Made by a program: the position numbers and the translations under genes. From Colius striatus (taxonomy: Eukaryota; Chordata; Aves; Coliiformes; Coliidae), in assembly GCF_028858725.1 (NCBI RefSeq), contig NC_084789.1:35037548-35101547 (forward strand): 64,000 bases of DNA, in the 5' to 3' direction. Position 1 is the first letter of the stretch. Every line of letters starts with the position of its first letter. The notes under the pieces are model-generated. The model had not been told where the DNA came from. It ran no database searches and saw nothing but the letters and a program-made list of their open reading frames with translations. Positions 9,976 through 25,168 of the stretch are shown here, one piece after another.

Positions 9976-10298
9976 TGTAGAGAGTTTTTTGGAGACTTGG
10001 CTAGAGGAAAGAGGACAGCTGGTTAGGCAGTAAGCATTAAGCAATAAGATATTGGACTCCTGCTCAAGGACATGAGAGCAAGAGAGTTGTATGATAACAG
10101 GATGAGAAAGCAGGAACAAGCATCCGAAGTATGTTGAAACAGGGGAAGGATTGACATTTAACTGAGAACCAATGATGAGCTTAACTTTTGCAATATGTAT
10201 GAGCCTGATTATTGTATCTTTAAAAGAGTTGTATCTTTGCAAATAAACTTGAGACTTGCTAAGCACTACAGGGTGTGACTGTCTCCTGTCATCTTCAG
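9976..10298 (+). repeat. 3' LTR of provirus copy 1
   Basis: Trp-primer family LTR following a polypurine tract, beginning TGTAGAGAG. It ends at ATCTTCAG, lacking the terminal CA, and runs directly into satellite (aagtatgggagc). Confidence 0.87.
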
Positions 10299-13200
10299 AA
10301 AGTATGGGAGCTACAAGAAAGCAGGAAGGGAGACCCTACCAACAGTTGTAAGTAGGTCCCCATGTAGTCTATCAGTCAGCACTGTGTGACATTTGCAGCT
10401 GCTTTCCTATGGGCACTATCTCCAATCCCACTCACTTGGACTGCTCGACTCCCATTGAAAAAATATTTGCTGTCAGTTAAGTTATACCACTGCGTATGAG
10501 AGCTAGAAGAAAGCAGGAAGGCAGACCCCAGCTACAGTAGTAAGTAGGTCCCCATGTAGTCTATCAGCCAGCACCGCGTCACATTTTCAGCTGCTTTCCT
10601 TTGGGATCTCTCTCCAATCCCACACTCTTGGCCTCGTTAGCTCCCTTTAAAAATACATTCTGTCAATAGAAGTTATACCACTGCTTAAGGGAGCTACAAG
10701 AAAGCAGGAAGGCAGACCCCAACTACACTGTTAAGTAGGCCACCATGTAGTCTATCAGCCAGCACTGTGTCACATTTGCAGCTGCTTTCCTGTGGGAGCT
10801 ATCTCCAATCCCAATCACTTAGACTGCTGATCTACCATTGAAAAAATATAGACTGTCGGTAGAAGTTATACCATTTCAAATGGGAGGTACAAGAAAACAG
10901 GAAGGGAGATCCCAACTTACAGTGTTTAGTAGGTCCCCATGTACTATCTCAGCCAGCACTGTGTCACTTTTGAAGCTGCTTTGCTGTGGGCGCTATCTCC
11001 AATTCCACGCTCTTAAACTCGTCAGCTCCCTTTAAAAATACATTCTGTCGGTAGAAGTTATACCACTGCGTATGGGAGCGACAAGAAAGAGGGAAGGCAG
11101 ACCCAACTTACAGTAGTAAGTAGGTTCTCATGTAGTCTATCAGCCAGCACTGTGTCACATTGGCAGCTGCTTTCTTGTGGGAGCTATCTCCAATCCCAGT
11201 CACTTGGATTGCCCAACTGCCATTGAAAAAATATTTGCTTTCGGGTAATTTATACCACTGAGTATGGGAGGTACAAGAAAGCAGGAAGGCAGATCCCAAC
11301 TACAGTGTTAAGTTGGTCCCCATGTAGTCTATCAGCCAGCACTGTGTCACATTTGCAGCTGCTATCCTGTGGGAGCTATCTCCAATAACACTCACTTGTA
11401 CTGCTCAACTCCCATTGAAAACATACAGTCGGTAGAAGTTATACCACTGGGCATGGGAGTAACAAGAAAGACGGAAGGCAGACCCAACTTACAGTACTAA
11501 GTAGGTCCTTATGTAGTCTATCAGCCAGCACTGTGTCATATTTGCAGCTGCTTTCCTGTAGGAGCTATCTCCAAACCCACTCACTTGTACTGGTCAACTC
11601 CCATTAAAAAAATTGATGCTGTCGGTTAAGTTATAACACTGCGTATGGGAGCTACAAGAAAGCAGGAAGGCAGACCCCAACTACAGTCATAAGTAGGTCT
11701 CCATGTTAGTCTAGCAGCCAGCACTGTGTCACATTTGCAGCTGCTTTCCTGAGGGCGCTATCTCCAATCCCAGTCACTTGGACTGTTCAACTCCCATTTG
11801 AAAAATATATGCTGTCGGTTGTCATACCACTGCGTATGAGATTTACAAAAAAGCAGTTACGCAGACCCCACCTATAGTACTTAGTAGACCCCCATGTAGT
11901 CTATCAGCCACCAATGTGTCCCATTTGCAGCTATTTTACTGTGAAAGCTATCTGCAATCCCACTCACTTGGACCACTCAATGCCCATTGAAAAAAATATT
12001 TGCTGTCGGTTAAGTTATACCACTACTAATTGGAGCTACAAGAAAGCAGGAAGACAGACACCACCTACAGTAGTAAGTAGGTCCCCATGTAGTCTATCAG
12101 ACAGCACTGTGTAACATTTGCAGGTTCTTTCCTTTGGGAGCTGTCTCCAATCCCACTTACTTGGACTGCTCAACTCCCATCATAAAAATACAGACTCTCG
12201 GCAGAAGTTATACCACTGCGTATGGGAGCTACAAGAAAGCAGGAAGGCAGACCCCAAATACAGCACTAAGTAGGTCCCCATGTAGTCTATTAGCCAGCAC
12301 TTTGCCACATTTTCAGCTGCTTTCCTTTAGTAACTATCTTTAATCTGACTCACTCGGTCTGCTCAAATCCCATTGAAAAAATACAGATTGTGGGTAGAAG
12401 TTATACCGCTGTGTATGATAGCTACAAGAAAGCAGGAAGGCAGACCCCACCTACAGTAGTAAGTAGGTCCCCATGTAGTCTATCAGCCAGCACTGTGTCA
12501 CATTTGCAGCTGCTTTCCTGTGGGCGACATGTCCACTCCCACACACTTGGACTGCTCAACTCCCACTGAAAAAATACAGACTATCCGTAGAAATTATACA
12601 ACTGCGTATGGGAGCTACAGGAAAGCAGGAAGGCAGATCAAACCTACAGTACTAAGTTGGTCCCCATGTACTCTATCAGCCAGCATTGTGTCACATTTGC
12701 AGCTTCTTTCCTGTGGGATCTATCTCCAATCCCAGTCACTTGGACTGCTCAGCTCCCATTGAATAAATATATGCTGTTGATTAAGTTATACGACTGCGTA
12801 TGAGAGCTACAAGAAAACAGGAAGGGAGACTCCACCTACAGGACTAAGTAGGTCCCCATGTAGTCTCTCAGCCAGCACTGTGTCATCTTTGAAGCTCCTT
12901 TCTTGTTAGACCTATCTCCAATCCCACTCTTTTGCCTCGTCAATCCCCTTTAAAAATACAGACTGTCGGTAGAAGTTACACCACTGCGTATGGGAGGTAC
13001 AAGAAAACAGGAATGCAGACCCCAATTACAGTGTTAAGTAGGTCCCGATGTAGTCTATCAGCCAGCACTGTGTCACATTTGCAGCTGCTTTTTTACTGTG
13101 GGAGTTATCTCCAATCCCACTCACTTGGACTGCTCAGATCCCATAAAAAAAATACATCCTCTCGGTAGAAGTTATACCACTGCGTATAGGAGCTACAAGA

Positions 13201-13680
13201 AAGCAGGAAGGCAGACCCCACCTACAGTAGTAAGTAGATCCCCATGTAGTCGATCAGCCAGCACTGTGTCACAGTTGCAGCTACTTTCCTGTGGGAGCTG
13301 TTTCCAATAACACTCACTTGGAGTGCTCAGCTCCAATTGAAAAAATACATGATTTCCGTTAAGTTATACCACTGCGTATGGGAGCTACAAAAAAGCTGGA
13401 AGGCAGACCCCACCTACAGTAGTAAGTAGGTCCTCATGTAGTCTGTCAGCCAGAACTGTGACACCTTTGAAGCTGCTTTCCTGTCAGAGCTATCTCCAAT
13501 GCCACGCTCTTGGCGTCGTCAGCTCTCTTTAAAAATACATTCTCTCTGCAGAAGTTATACTACTACGTATGGGAGGTACAAGAAAACAGGAAGGCAGACT
13601 CCACCTACAGTAGTAAGTAGTTCCCCATGTACTCTATCATTCAGCACTGTGTCACATATTCAGCTTCTTTCCTGTGGGAG
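10299..13680 (+). repeat. Satellite array, about 190-bp monomer
   Basis: About 18 head-to-tail monomers. Landmarks in each are GTAGTCTATCAGCCAGCACT, AGCTGCTTTCCTGTGGG, CAATCCCACTCACTTGGACT, a short A-run, GAAGTTATACCACTGCG and GAAAGCAGGAAGGCAGACC. Spacing of the first landmark at 11131, 11323 and 11512 gives 189-192 bp. A second monomer type with CTCTTGGCCTCG and CTTTAAAAATAC recurs (near 10620, 11010, 12930, 13500). No gene is seen; short ORFs here are translations of the repeat. Confidence 0.95.
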
Positions 13681-14025
13681 TGTCCTGGTTTGAGTCAAGA
13701 TAGAGTTGATTCCCGTGAGGAACCAGGAAAGGGCACAGTCTTCACAGCTGACCCAGGCTGGCCAGCAGGTATTCGATACCATCCTAACCGTCATGCCCAG
13801 GGTATAGGTGGGGGCTGGCCGGAATAAGCTCTTCCCTGGAATAAGCTTTTCCGGGGGGTGCGGACCCTCGGTCGCCGGTCCGGAGCGGTCTCTCACGTCG
13901 GGTCCCGGGTGGTGAGCAACTGTATCACTTAACAGTTTTCTTTGTAATATCCCCTTGTCTTTGTTATAGTTGTTACTCTTCAATTTTCCCCCGTAAACTG
14001 TTCTTATTTCAACTTACGCGGGCTC
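13681..14025 (+). repeat. ERVL-like LTR fragment in satellite
   Basis: Begins TGTCCTGGTTTGAG and matches in reverse complement the complete solo LTR at 47137-47591. The 3' end is missing: it stops at ACGCGGGCTC and returns to satellite. The flanks are parts of one monomer (gggag and tacaagaaagc), so it entered a monomer and then lost its end. Confidence 0.85.
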
Positions 14026-15418
<1,393 letters not shown>

Positions 15419-15600
15419 GCTGGGCCCAGCGGCCCTCACCGCATCTCCTGTTGGAGCTGTTCCCAGTTTGGCCCGAGCGCACTCCCACTTTTGCTTTGAT
15501 CCTTTTTGTGGCGTAGTTAGATTCTGCTTCCTTCTGAAAGGCCTGAGTGGGAATTAAATGATCGTTTGGTGTGTTACATGGTCTGCCCGGGTTTTCTTTT
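15419..15600 (+). terminator. TEKT3 3' UTR and polyadenylation signal
   Basis: The stop codon is followed by about 135 bp of UTR-like sequence, an ATTAAA at 15553-15558 and a T-rich stretch with TGTTTTTTCTC downstream. This is the arrangement of a vertebrate poly(A) site. Confidence 0.6.
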
Positions 15601-15907
15601 GCCTTTGTTTTTTCTCTTTCTGCCGCTTCTCTTTCACGGTGGGACAGAGAGCAGCCGAAAGGAGGTTGTAGCCAGGTGGGGGTCGATCTCTTCTCTCCAG
15701 TAAGGAATGACAGGGCAAGTTGCATCAAGTTGCAGCAGGGGAGGTTTAGATCGGAGATGAGGAAGAATTGTCAGGGACATGGGGACACAGTAAGAGTTCA
15801 CTGGGGTGGATTTCACCCAGTATCTATTAGGAAGAAGCCCAGTGGTTTTGGGAGAGCCACTCTGGACACTTTGCATCATCACGGGCTTGCAGGAGGGTCT
15901 GTACGCT

Positions 15908-16185
15908 CATAGAATCGTAGAACTGTAGGGGTTGGAAGGGACCTCTCGAGACCATCCAGTCCAACCCCTCTGCCAAAACGCGTCCACCTAGATCAGGTCA
16001 CAGGAACGCGTCCAGGCGGGTTTGGAAGTCCTCCCAGGGAAAGAGCCTCCACACCCTCCCTGGGCAGCCTGTGCCAGTGCTCCCTCACTTCAACTGTAAC
16101 ACAAGGTTTTTCTTGTGTTTAAATGGGATCGTTTGTGTTCCAGCTTCATCCCATTGCCCCTTGTCCTGTCACCAGGTACAACAGA
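15908..16185 (-). mobile_element. CR1 LINE 3' fragment
   Basis: Begins with CATAGAATCGTAGAACTG and continues GGTTGGAAGGGACCT and CCAGTCCAACCCC, hallmarks of the 3' end of the avian/reptilian CR1 retrotransposon in reverse orientation. Only the non-coding tail is present, as is usual for CR1. It is the clearest lineage marker in the window. Confidence 0.92.
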
Positions 16186-18204
16186 AAAAAACTATGGACT
16201 ATAGCACTTGGTTTTATTCCACCACTGCCCATAGAATTTGTCACCCTAGAGTCATAATTTTTGAAAGGTTCCTGTCTTGATGACTGAGCTGGGCTGTCTC
16301 CCAGAACACATAAGTTAATTTGGAAATGGCCACCACTGTTGGTACTTTGCAGAATTAATTGTTCCTTAGACTTTCAGGGAAATCGGAAACAGCGTTGTTG
16401 GGAGCCTATGGGCAGAAGTCCCACCTGGCCGTGAATTCAGCTTCTCACCTGCTGTTTCAGTGCATCCTGAATTCTGCAGAGGCTGTTCACGCTGTCTGCG
16501 GACACCCAGGTACTGATCACCTGGGCAGCCAGAGTTGAACTAGCAGTTCTAAGAAAGATCTTGAGATTTTGAAAGAAAGATGTTCAAAAGAAAGCCAAGT
16601 TGGCATGGAATTACCCGATTCCAGCAATTATTTACTGAAGCACAACTTCTCTGCGAGATCTAGGTACAGGGCACGTAACTCCCATTCTAGGACCAGCAAC
16701 TTTCATAAATCGCCAACTCACAAAAATTTCTCTGCCCCTGATGCGCTTGCGGACTTTGATTTGTGAGATTTTTGAGATATCCTGAATTAGTTGCTGGGAC
16801 TTATCTTTATTCATTATACAAAACCACTGGACTGGAACCTACTCAGAATTCTCCACCTGTCTGTAGGCAGTGTAAAAGTCTATTTTGATGGCCTTGTTCA
16901 TCGTGGTGAGAAATTCCAGTGCCCAATGCAGTCTAATTGCTCCCTCACAGAGAGAGCAACTCCATCTCCTTGAGAAGGGGAGGGTGAGGAGAGGCCGGGA
17001 GCAGGTTGCCCATTCCTGCATCCAGCCGCCCTCTCGGCTGCCGGGACTGGCCCACGCAGAATGAGGTAACAGAGCCCCCTGCGCCCCGGCAACGCTCCCT
17101 GGGCCTGTGTCCCCGTGTCCCTGACAGGGCCACATTGGCCGTGGGGCCACTGAGCCGACAGCACACGGTGAGCAGCAGCTCCCGGGCACCGCCAGCCCCC
17201 CGGGCTGAGTCAGGCTGGGAGCAGCAGGGACGGGACGGGTTCGGGGAAGGACACGTCCCTGCAACACGGCAGCTGCCTGCAACTGCCGCAGGGACTTTCT
17301 GTGCCAGGGGCTGACACCTGTACCCACACAAGAGCTTCATGCCCAGCTCAGCAGACCCTCCTGGCCGTTTGCCCTCAGCTGGGGTGTGTTGGGTACATTT
17401 GGTGGCCCTCTGCTCAGAAGGGGCTGAGAACCTCCACTTGGAAAGAGAAAGAGCCCCCAGAGTGCCATAGGCAGCTCTCAGGAGCTCAGTCTTCCGGTGT
17501 GGTCTTTCCTCCCAGGGTTACTGCAAGGCTGCTGTTTACAAGACGCTCTGACAAGGCTGTGGGATCTCTCCCTTCCAAGCATGTTCCCTTGGCGTCAGGT
17601 GAGCCACAGACCGGTTTTCTTCCTTTGAGATCAAGAGATGGCTGTTCTGGGGGAGGAGGGGGTGGGTTGGTCACCTGTGCGCCCCGTCCTGCAAAGCTCA
17701 GCTCCCCTGCAGAGTCCTCAGCCCAGCATTTCATGCTGTGAAGACAGAGAGGATGAGGATGGAGTCCCTGGCCCACAGCTGGTGCTGAGCTGGGAGCGGC
17801 TGTGTCTTCACAGTCCTCGGGGCTGGCAATGGAGCTTTTCAAGTGAAAATGATCCCTGGAGGCCTCTGAGGTCAGCAGATACGCCAGCCAAAAGAAAGAG
17901 ATGGGCAGTGGAGGAAGGGCAAGTGCACTTGCCCTGGACTGACAGATTGAAGGAAGATGAAGGCCCGGTGTCAGTCCTTCTCCTCAGCAGCCGTGGTTTG
18001 CTCCTCTGACCTGGTGCTGGATCCCAGCCCCACAGTCCAACCCTGACTTAGGCAAACGCTTGGGGAGGGATTTGTTTTCAAGGGCTTTAGCACAGGCCAC
18101 GTGTGGGTGCCGTGTGCGTCGCCGTTTGTGCTCTCAGCTGTTGCTGTCAGGCAAGTGCAGGAGCTGACTGAGGGAAGTTGTCTTCTCCCGTCTCCTCTGT
18201 GCAG
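16186..18204. other. Single-copy spacer between TEKT3 3' flank and TEKT3 5' exons
   Basis: About 2 kb without satellite or ERV sequence. I see no convincing exon. It joins the 3' flank of one TEKT3 end to the 5' flank of another TEKT3 start, and ends with a pyrimidine-rich acceptor (ctgtgcag, 18197-18204). Its promoter content cannot be judged by eye. Confidence 0.5.
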
Positions 18205-20121
<1,917 letters not shown>

Positions 20122-23095
20122 AAATCCCACTCACTTGGACTGCTCATGTCCCATTGAAAATATATATGTTGTCGCTTAAGTTATACCACTGCGTATGGGA
20201 GCAACAAAAAATCAGGAAGGCAGACCCCATCCAAAAGTAGTAAGTAGGTCCAATGTAGTCTATCAGCCAGCACTGTGTTACATTTGCAGCTGCTTTCATG
20301 TGGGACCTATCTGCAATTCCAGTCACTTGAACTTCTCAACGACCATTGAAAAAATACAGACTGTCAGTAGAAGTTATAACAGTGCGTATGGGAGCTCCAA
20401 GAAAGCAGGAAGGCAGACCCCACCTACAGTAGTAAGCAGGTCCCCATGTAGTCTATCAGTATGCGCTGTTTCACATTTGTACCTGCCTTCTTTTGGGAGC
20501 TGTCTCCAATCCCACTCACTTGGACTGCTCAGCTCCCATTGAAAAAATACATGCTTTCCGTTAACATATAGCACTCCGTATGGGAGCTACAAGAAAGCAG
20601 GAAGGCAGACCCCAACTACAGTAGTAAGTAGGTCCTCATGTAGTCTATCAGCCAGCATTGTGTCACATTTTCAGCTGCTTTCCTGTGGGAGCTATCTCCA
20701 ATCCCACTCACTTGGACTGCTTAGGTTTTTCAGGCTTCGAGCCTGGTTTCAGGCTTTCAGTCTGGGTTTTTCAGAATTTCAGTCTGGTTCATTTTTCAGG
20801 CTTCAAGCCTGGTTTCAGGCTTCGAGTCTGGTTTTCACACTTTAAGTCTGATTTTTTCAGACCAAGAGCTAAAAAACTTCGCGGCACAGCTGCTTTCCTG
20901 TGAAAGCTGTCTCCAATCCCACTCACTTGGACTGCTCAACTCCCACTGAAAAAATGCAGACTGTGGGTAGAAGTTATAACACTGCATATGGGAGGTACAA
21001 GAAACCAGGAAGGCAGACCCCACCTGCAGTGGTAAGTAGGTCCCCATGTAGTCTATCAGCCAGCACTGTGTCACATTTGCACCTGCTTTCCTGTGGTAGC
21101 TATCTCCAATCGTACTAACTTAGATTGATCATCTCCCATTGAAAAAATACATGCTGGGGGTAGAACTTATAGCACTGCCTATGGGAGCTAAAAAAAAGCA
21201 GGAAGGCAGACCCCACCTAGAGTAGTAAGTAGATCCCCATGTAGTCTATCAGCCAGCACTGTGTCACATTTCTAGCTGCTTTCCTATGGGCGCTATCTCC
21301 AATTCCACTCGCTTCGACTGCTCAACTCCCATTGAAGAAATACAGACTACCAGTAGAAATTATACCACTTCGTATAGGAAGTAAAGTAAAACAGGAAGGC
21401 AGACAAAAACTACAGTGTTAAGTAGGTTCCCATGCAGTCTATAAGCCAACACTGTGCCACATTTGCAGCTGCTTTCCTGTGGGAGCTATCTCCAATGCCA
21501 GACACTTGGACTGCTAAACTCCCATTGAAAAAATATATGCTGTCGCTTAAGTTCTACCACTGCGTTTGGGAGCAACAAGAAAGCAGGAAGGCATACCTAA
21601 CTTACAGTAGTAACTAGATCCCCATGTAGTCTGTCAGCCAGCACTGTGTCACATTTTCAGTTTCTTTCCTGTGAAAGCTATCTCCAATCCCACTCACTTG
21701 TACTGCTCAGGTCCCATTGAAAAAATATATGCTGTTGCTTAATTTATACCACTGTGTATGGGAGCTCCAAGAAAACTGGAAGGCAGACCCCACCTAGAGT
21801 AGAAAGTAGGTCCCTATGTAGACTGTCAGCCAGCACTGTGTCACATTTGCAGCTGCTTTCCTGTGAAAGCTATCTCCAATCCCACTCCCTTTGACTGCTC
21901 AACTCCCTTTAAAAATACAGTCTGTCGGTAGAAGTTATACCACTACGTATGGGAGCTACAAGTAATCAGGAAGGCAGACCCCACCTACAGTAGTAAGTAG
22001 ATCCCCATGTAGACTATCAGTCAGCACTGTGTCACATTTGCATCTGCTTTCCTGTGGGCGATATCTCCAATCCCACTCACTTGGACTGCTCAACTCCCAT
22101 TGAAAAAATATATGCTGTCGGTAGAAATTATACCACTGCGTATGGGAGCTACAAGTAATCAAGAAGGCAGACCCCACCTACAGTAGTAAGTAGATCCCAA
22201 TGTAGACTATCAGTCAGCACTGTGTCACATTTGCATCTGCTTTCCTGTGGGCGATATCTCCAATCCCACTCACTTGGACTGCTCAACTCCCATTGAAAAA
22301 ATATATGCTGTCGGTAGAAGTTATACCACTGCATATGGGAGCTACAAGTAATTAGGAAGGCAGACCACACCTACAGTAGTAAGTAGATCCCCATGTAGTC
22401 TATCAGCCAGCATCGTGTCACATTTCTACCTTCTTTCCTGTGGGAGCTGTCTCCAATTCCAGTCACTTGGACTGCTCAATGTCCATTGAAAAAATAATGA
22501 CTATCGGTAGAAGTTATACCACTGCGTAAGTTAGCTACAAGAAAGCAGGAAGGCAGACCCCACCTACAGTAGTAAGTAGGTCTCCATGTAGTCTGTCTGC
22601 CAGCACTGTGTCACGGTTGCAGCTGCTTTCCTGTGAGAGCTATATAAAATCCCACTCACTTGGACTGCTCAAATCTCACTGGAAAAATACTGACTATCGG
22701 TAGAAGTTATACTACTGCATATGGTTGCTACAAGAAAGCAGGAAGGCAGACCCCACCTACAGTACTAAATAAGTCCCCATGTAGTCTATCAGCCAGCACT
22801 GTGTTAAATTTGCAGCTGCTTTCCGGTGGGAGCTATCTCCAATCCCATTCACACGGACTGCTCAGCTCCCATTAAAAACTACATGCTTTCCGTTAAGTTA
22901 TACCACTGCGTATAGGAACTAGAAGAAAGCAGGAAGGCGGACCCCAGCTACAGTAGTAAGTAGGTCCACATGTAGTCTATCAGCCAGCACTGTGTTAAAT
23001 TTGCAGCTACTTTCCGGTGGGAGATGTCTCCAATCCCACTGACTTGGACTGCTCAGGTCCCATTGAAAAAATATACGCTGTCGTTTAAGTTATAC
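20122..23095 (+). repeat. Satellite array, about 190-bp monomer
   Basis: About 15 monomers, interrupted by an LTR fragment (20724-20885). Two neighbouring monomers near 21955-22340 are almost identical (same aagtaatcaggaagg and gtagactatcagtcagc variants), which indicates recent local duplication. It ends at TTATAC (23090-23095), the target site of provirus copy 2. Confidence 0.94.
20724..20885 (+). repeat. LTR 3' fragment of the hairpin-array (G) family
   Basis: Contains decayed units such as CAGGCTTCGAGCCTGG and ends CTTCGCGGCA, the LTR end seen at 40608 and 62608. It lies inside one satellite monomer. The rest of that element is absent. Confidence 0.78.
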
Positions 23096-23452
23096 TGTGG
23101 GGAGTTATGTGGAGACTTGGCTACAGGAATGAGGACATGATAGAATACAGCTGGTTAGGCAGCGAGCATTAGGCGATAAGATATTGGACTCTTTCTTAAG
23201 GATGTGAGAGCAACAGAGTTGTATGATAACAGGATGAGAAAACAAGAGCTTAGTTTGGGTTAAGCAACCACAAGTATCTGGAGTATGTTAAAACAAGGGC
23301 GAGGTTAGCATCTAACTGGGAACCAATGATGAGCTTAGCTTTTGCAATACATATGAGCCTGATTATTGTATCTATAAAACAGTTCTATCTTTGCAAATAA
23401 AGTTGAGATATTTTGCACTACAGGATGGGCTTGTCTGCCGTCGTCTTCAGCA
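23096..23452 (+). repeat. 5' LTR of provirus copy 2
   Basis: 357 bp, TGTGGGGAG to CTTCAGCA. It differs from the 3' LTR (28766-29107) by several substitutions and indels, so the insertion is not very recent. Confidence 0.92.
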
Positions 23453-23454
23453 AA

Positions 23455-23472
23455 TGGTGACCCCGACGCGAT
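23455..23472 (+). other. Primer binding site, tRNA-Trp
   Basis: TGGTGACCCCGACGCGAT, one mismatch to the exact tRNA-Trp complement at 3843-3860. Confidence 0.87.
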
Positions 23473-23655
23473 ACACGGAGGACGTGATATACCAACTGGG
23501 TGCCACGGCGGAGCGACGAAGGGTCCTATGCAGCAAGGATGGCAATAAGAGTGAAAATTGGGAACACGCCGTGCCCTGGGTGACCGTATAGACGAGCCCG
23601 GCCAATACGTGCCGCCGGACCTTGAAGGGTTGCAACAGCACGCTGACAAATAGGT

Positions 23656-24261
23656 ATGGAAAGGCAAGCAGCATATGATTTATTTACTGCATTCTTGCAG
23701 AAGTGGCAGATAAAGGGTATAGATCTGCAAAAAGACCTACCACGGTTGTTAGCTTATGGGTATGCTAAGGGAGTGTTTCGGAATTAACATACAGTGCATA
23801 AATTGAGCGAATTGCGTCAATTTGAGGATTTGCTGTGGGAGGCTATCCTGGAGGGTGATAAGATAGCTAAAAAGTTAGGGAAGCTTTGGAGGACAGTGCA
23901 CAATGAGTTGTTGCAACATCAGGCAGAAAAGAAGGCTGCTGAGCACACATCAGCAGCACAGAGTAAGAATAAAAACTATGAGTATGACTGGTTCCAAACC
24001 ACTCCGCTGGCTCCTACCATTTCAAAAGTAATGCTCCCCCCCCCGTGTGTAGAGCGGTCAGTGCCGGGAGAGGCACTGACAGTAGTGCTGGGAGAGGCGC
24101 CAAGAGCAGCGCCTGGAGCAGCACCGAGAGTAGTGCCGGGAGCGGCGCTGAGGCGGATGATACCGATAAAAGAGAAAAGTCAGCCAGTCCACAATCAGCC
24201 AAAGTTGGCACCTGACGGAAATGGAGACGGGACAAAGGGGAAAAGTCAGCCGCCTCGTTGA
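23656..24261 (+). pseudogene. gag: gag: matrix and Pro/Ala-rich repeat
   Basis: The ATG at 23656 follows the leader. Matrix-like helical sequence contains KGIDLQKDL, AYGYAKGVF and KIAKKLGKLW. A TAA at 23785-23787 interrupts it (provirus E has CCA at this site). There is no Gly at position 2, so N-myristoylation is not expected. After the linker (SAAQSKNKNYEYDWF) comes a region of short imperfect repeats coding PGEA/PGAA-type peptides (about 24060-24160), then KSQPPR and a stop at 24259-24261. Capsid and nucleocapsid are missing. In provirus A the same linker leads into an acidic Pro-rich region and capsid, so the PGAA repeat marks the recombination side. Confidence 0.75.
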
Positions 24262-24270
24262 CCACCGAAG

Positions 24271-24780
24271 ATGAGTGATCTACGTGGAGGAGTGGCAGAA
24301 ATGAGAGCTAGAAGACGGAGTCTGGTGAGGAGACGGGGGGTGGTGCGGCTACGCGGAGTGAAGAAAAAACTTCTTCTCTACACAAGAGTTTTTACAAAGT
24401 CAGAGAGGCGAAGGGGCTTCGGAGCAGAGCTCCCGCGGGAGAGCTGCTTCCCATTCGAGCCCAGTCCGCCGAGTTACCCCTGGGACGACTTGCAGGGGAA
24501 TGCCGAGCGGGCGGAGTCGGGTGGGGATGCAGCGCAGGATGATCAGAGGAGAGTGGGGGAGCGCGACCCCATGTTAGACTGGGCACCATCGGGCACGCGA
24601 GGGAAGAAAAAGAAAACACGGCAGAGAGTAATACAGACTGCGCTGCCGGCGCCGGGGACGGCATGGAGTGAGCCAGACCCCCCCCTCTCCGTCCCTTCCA
24701 TCCGCCGCCGCGTAGCCGCTTCCCGCACCCGGTCAGTGTCTCCGGAGTGCCCCCCCACACACCGCACGCCGACACCCTAG
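24271..24780 (+). CDS. ORFx: Arg-rich, PPSY-containing ORF of unknown function
   Basis: 169 codons, starting 10 nt after the gag stop. The N-terminus is strongly basic (RARRRSLVRRR, then RLRGVKKK), like nuclear or RNA-binding arginine-rich motifs. The middle has TKSERRRGFG and FEPSPPSYPWDDLQ, with a PPxY motif of the type used by Gag late domains. The last part is Pro/Arg-rich with Lys runs (RGKKKKTR). It sits where capsid-protease-RT should be, and homologous regions occur at 6715 and 49164. A possible acceptor (ccatcctcag, 24811-24820) and the Cys cluster follow. It could be a Gag remnant of another virus or an accessory protein; I cannot tell. Confidence 0.5.
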   Translation: MSDLRGGVAEMRARRRSLVRRRGVVRLRGVKKKLLLYTRVFTKSERRRGFGAELPRESCFPFEPSPPSYPWDDLQGNAERAESGGDAAQDDQRRVGERDPMLDWAPSGTRGKKKKTRQRVIQTALPAPGTAWSEPDPPLSVPSIRRRVAASRTRSVSPECPPTHRTPTP

Positions 24781-24820
24781 CCCTCACGGACCGCTGCGCT
24801 CATCCTTTCCATCCTCAGTC

Positions 24821-25165
24821 CCTTGCCTCAAAGAGTGTAAAAACTGTTGGTCGTGATGTTATGCATTTTGCTGTAAATGTGATGATGAATAGGGGTTTTC
24901 TTACAGTGGAAACTTTCTAAGGTGGTTTAGGTGTCAGGAATGGAACTTGGAAGAACAGAACATTTTGACATTGAGAAGCTAAAAGGTGGTTTGTGGTTTA
25001 GACTCATTGACTCATTTTGGCGTTGAGAAGTCAGTGACACAGTAAAAAAGAAAGAAAAAAGTGTTAAAAAGGTTTATAAAAACTGATCTGTGTTTTAGAC
25101 TCATTCGTGAAGGATCGTTTTTTTTTTAATGAGGAGTAAAAAAAAAAAAAAAGGATTTTGTCATA
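24821..25165 (+). other. Cys-cluster stretch and low-complexity region between ORFx and env1
   Basis: In one frame 24830-24960 reads CKNCWS, TGA, CYAFCCKCDDE, TAG, then FLRWFRCQEWNLEE. In another it is open as ASKSVKTVGRDVMHF to GFLTVETF. A second acceptor-like site (gttttcttacag) ends near 24906. Then come T- and A-runs near 25117-25153. No further gene is seen. Confidence 0.4.
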
Positions 25166-25168
25166 CTA

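Larger units (their letters stand above)
3492..10298 (+). mobile_element. Provirus copy 1: recombinant Trp-primer ERV with element C inside
   Basis: Order: LTR, primer site, leader, element C (4037-6714), the unfamiliar ORF region, env1, integrase C-terminus, env2, 3' LTR. Gag, protease and RT are absent. The parts from 6715 on match copy 2 (24355-28765) and copy 3 (49190-53021). Element C starts exactly where the matrix start codon would be (ggtatg) and has no 3' LTR, so it was joined by deletion or recombination after insertion. Confidence 0.8.

Noticed and set aside
10299..13680. Many ORFs of 60-80 codons with similar peptides (for example [20 protein letters not shown])
   Set aside because: They are translations of the satellite monomer, recurring at its period and broken at random; no start context or conservation beyond the repeat.
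16839..17842. Several ORFs of 100-160 codons between the CR1 and TEKT3 exons
   Set aside because: GC-rich single-copy sequence with overlapping open frames on both strands and no known domain or splice pattern that I can support.
15419..18204. TEKT3 promoter
   Set aside because: The 5' flank must contain one if the copy was intact, but I could not identify a start site or boxes.
24880..24882. TGA in the Cys cluster as a selenocysteine codon
   Set aside because: No SECIS-like structure was recognised, and TGA is the common stop in decayed ERVs here.
24830..24960. Calling the Cys cluster a Tat homologue
   Set aside because: Only the Cys density is similar; spacing differs, two stops interrupt it, and no alignment could be run. 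Kept as a question under ORFx.
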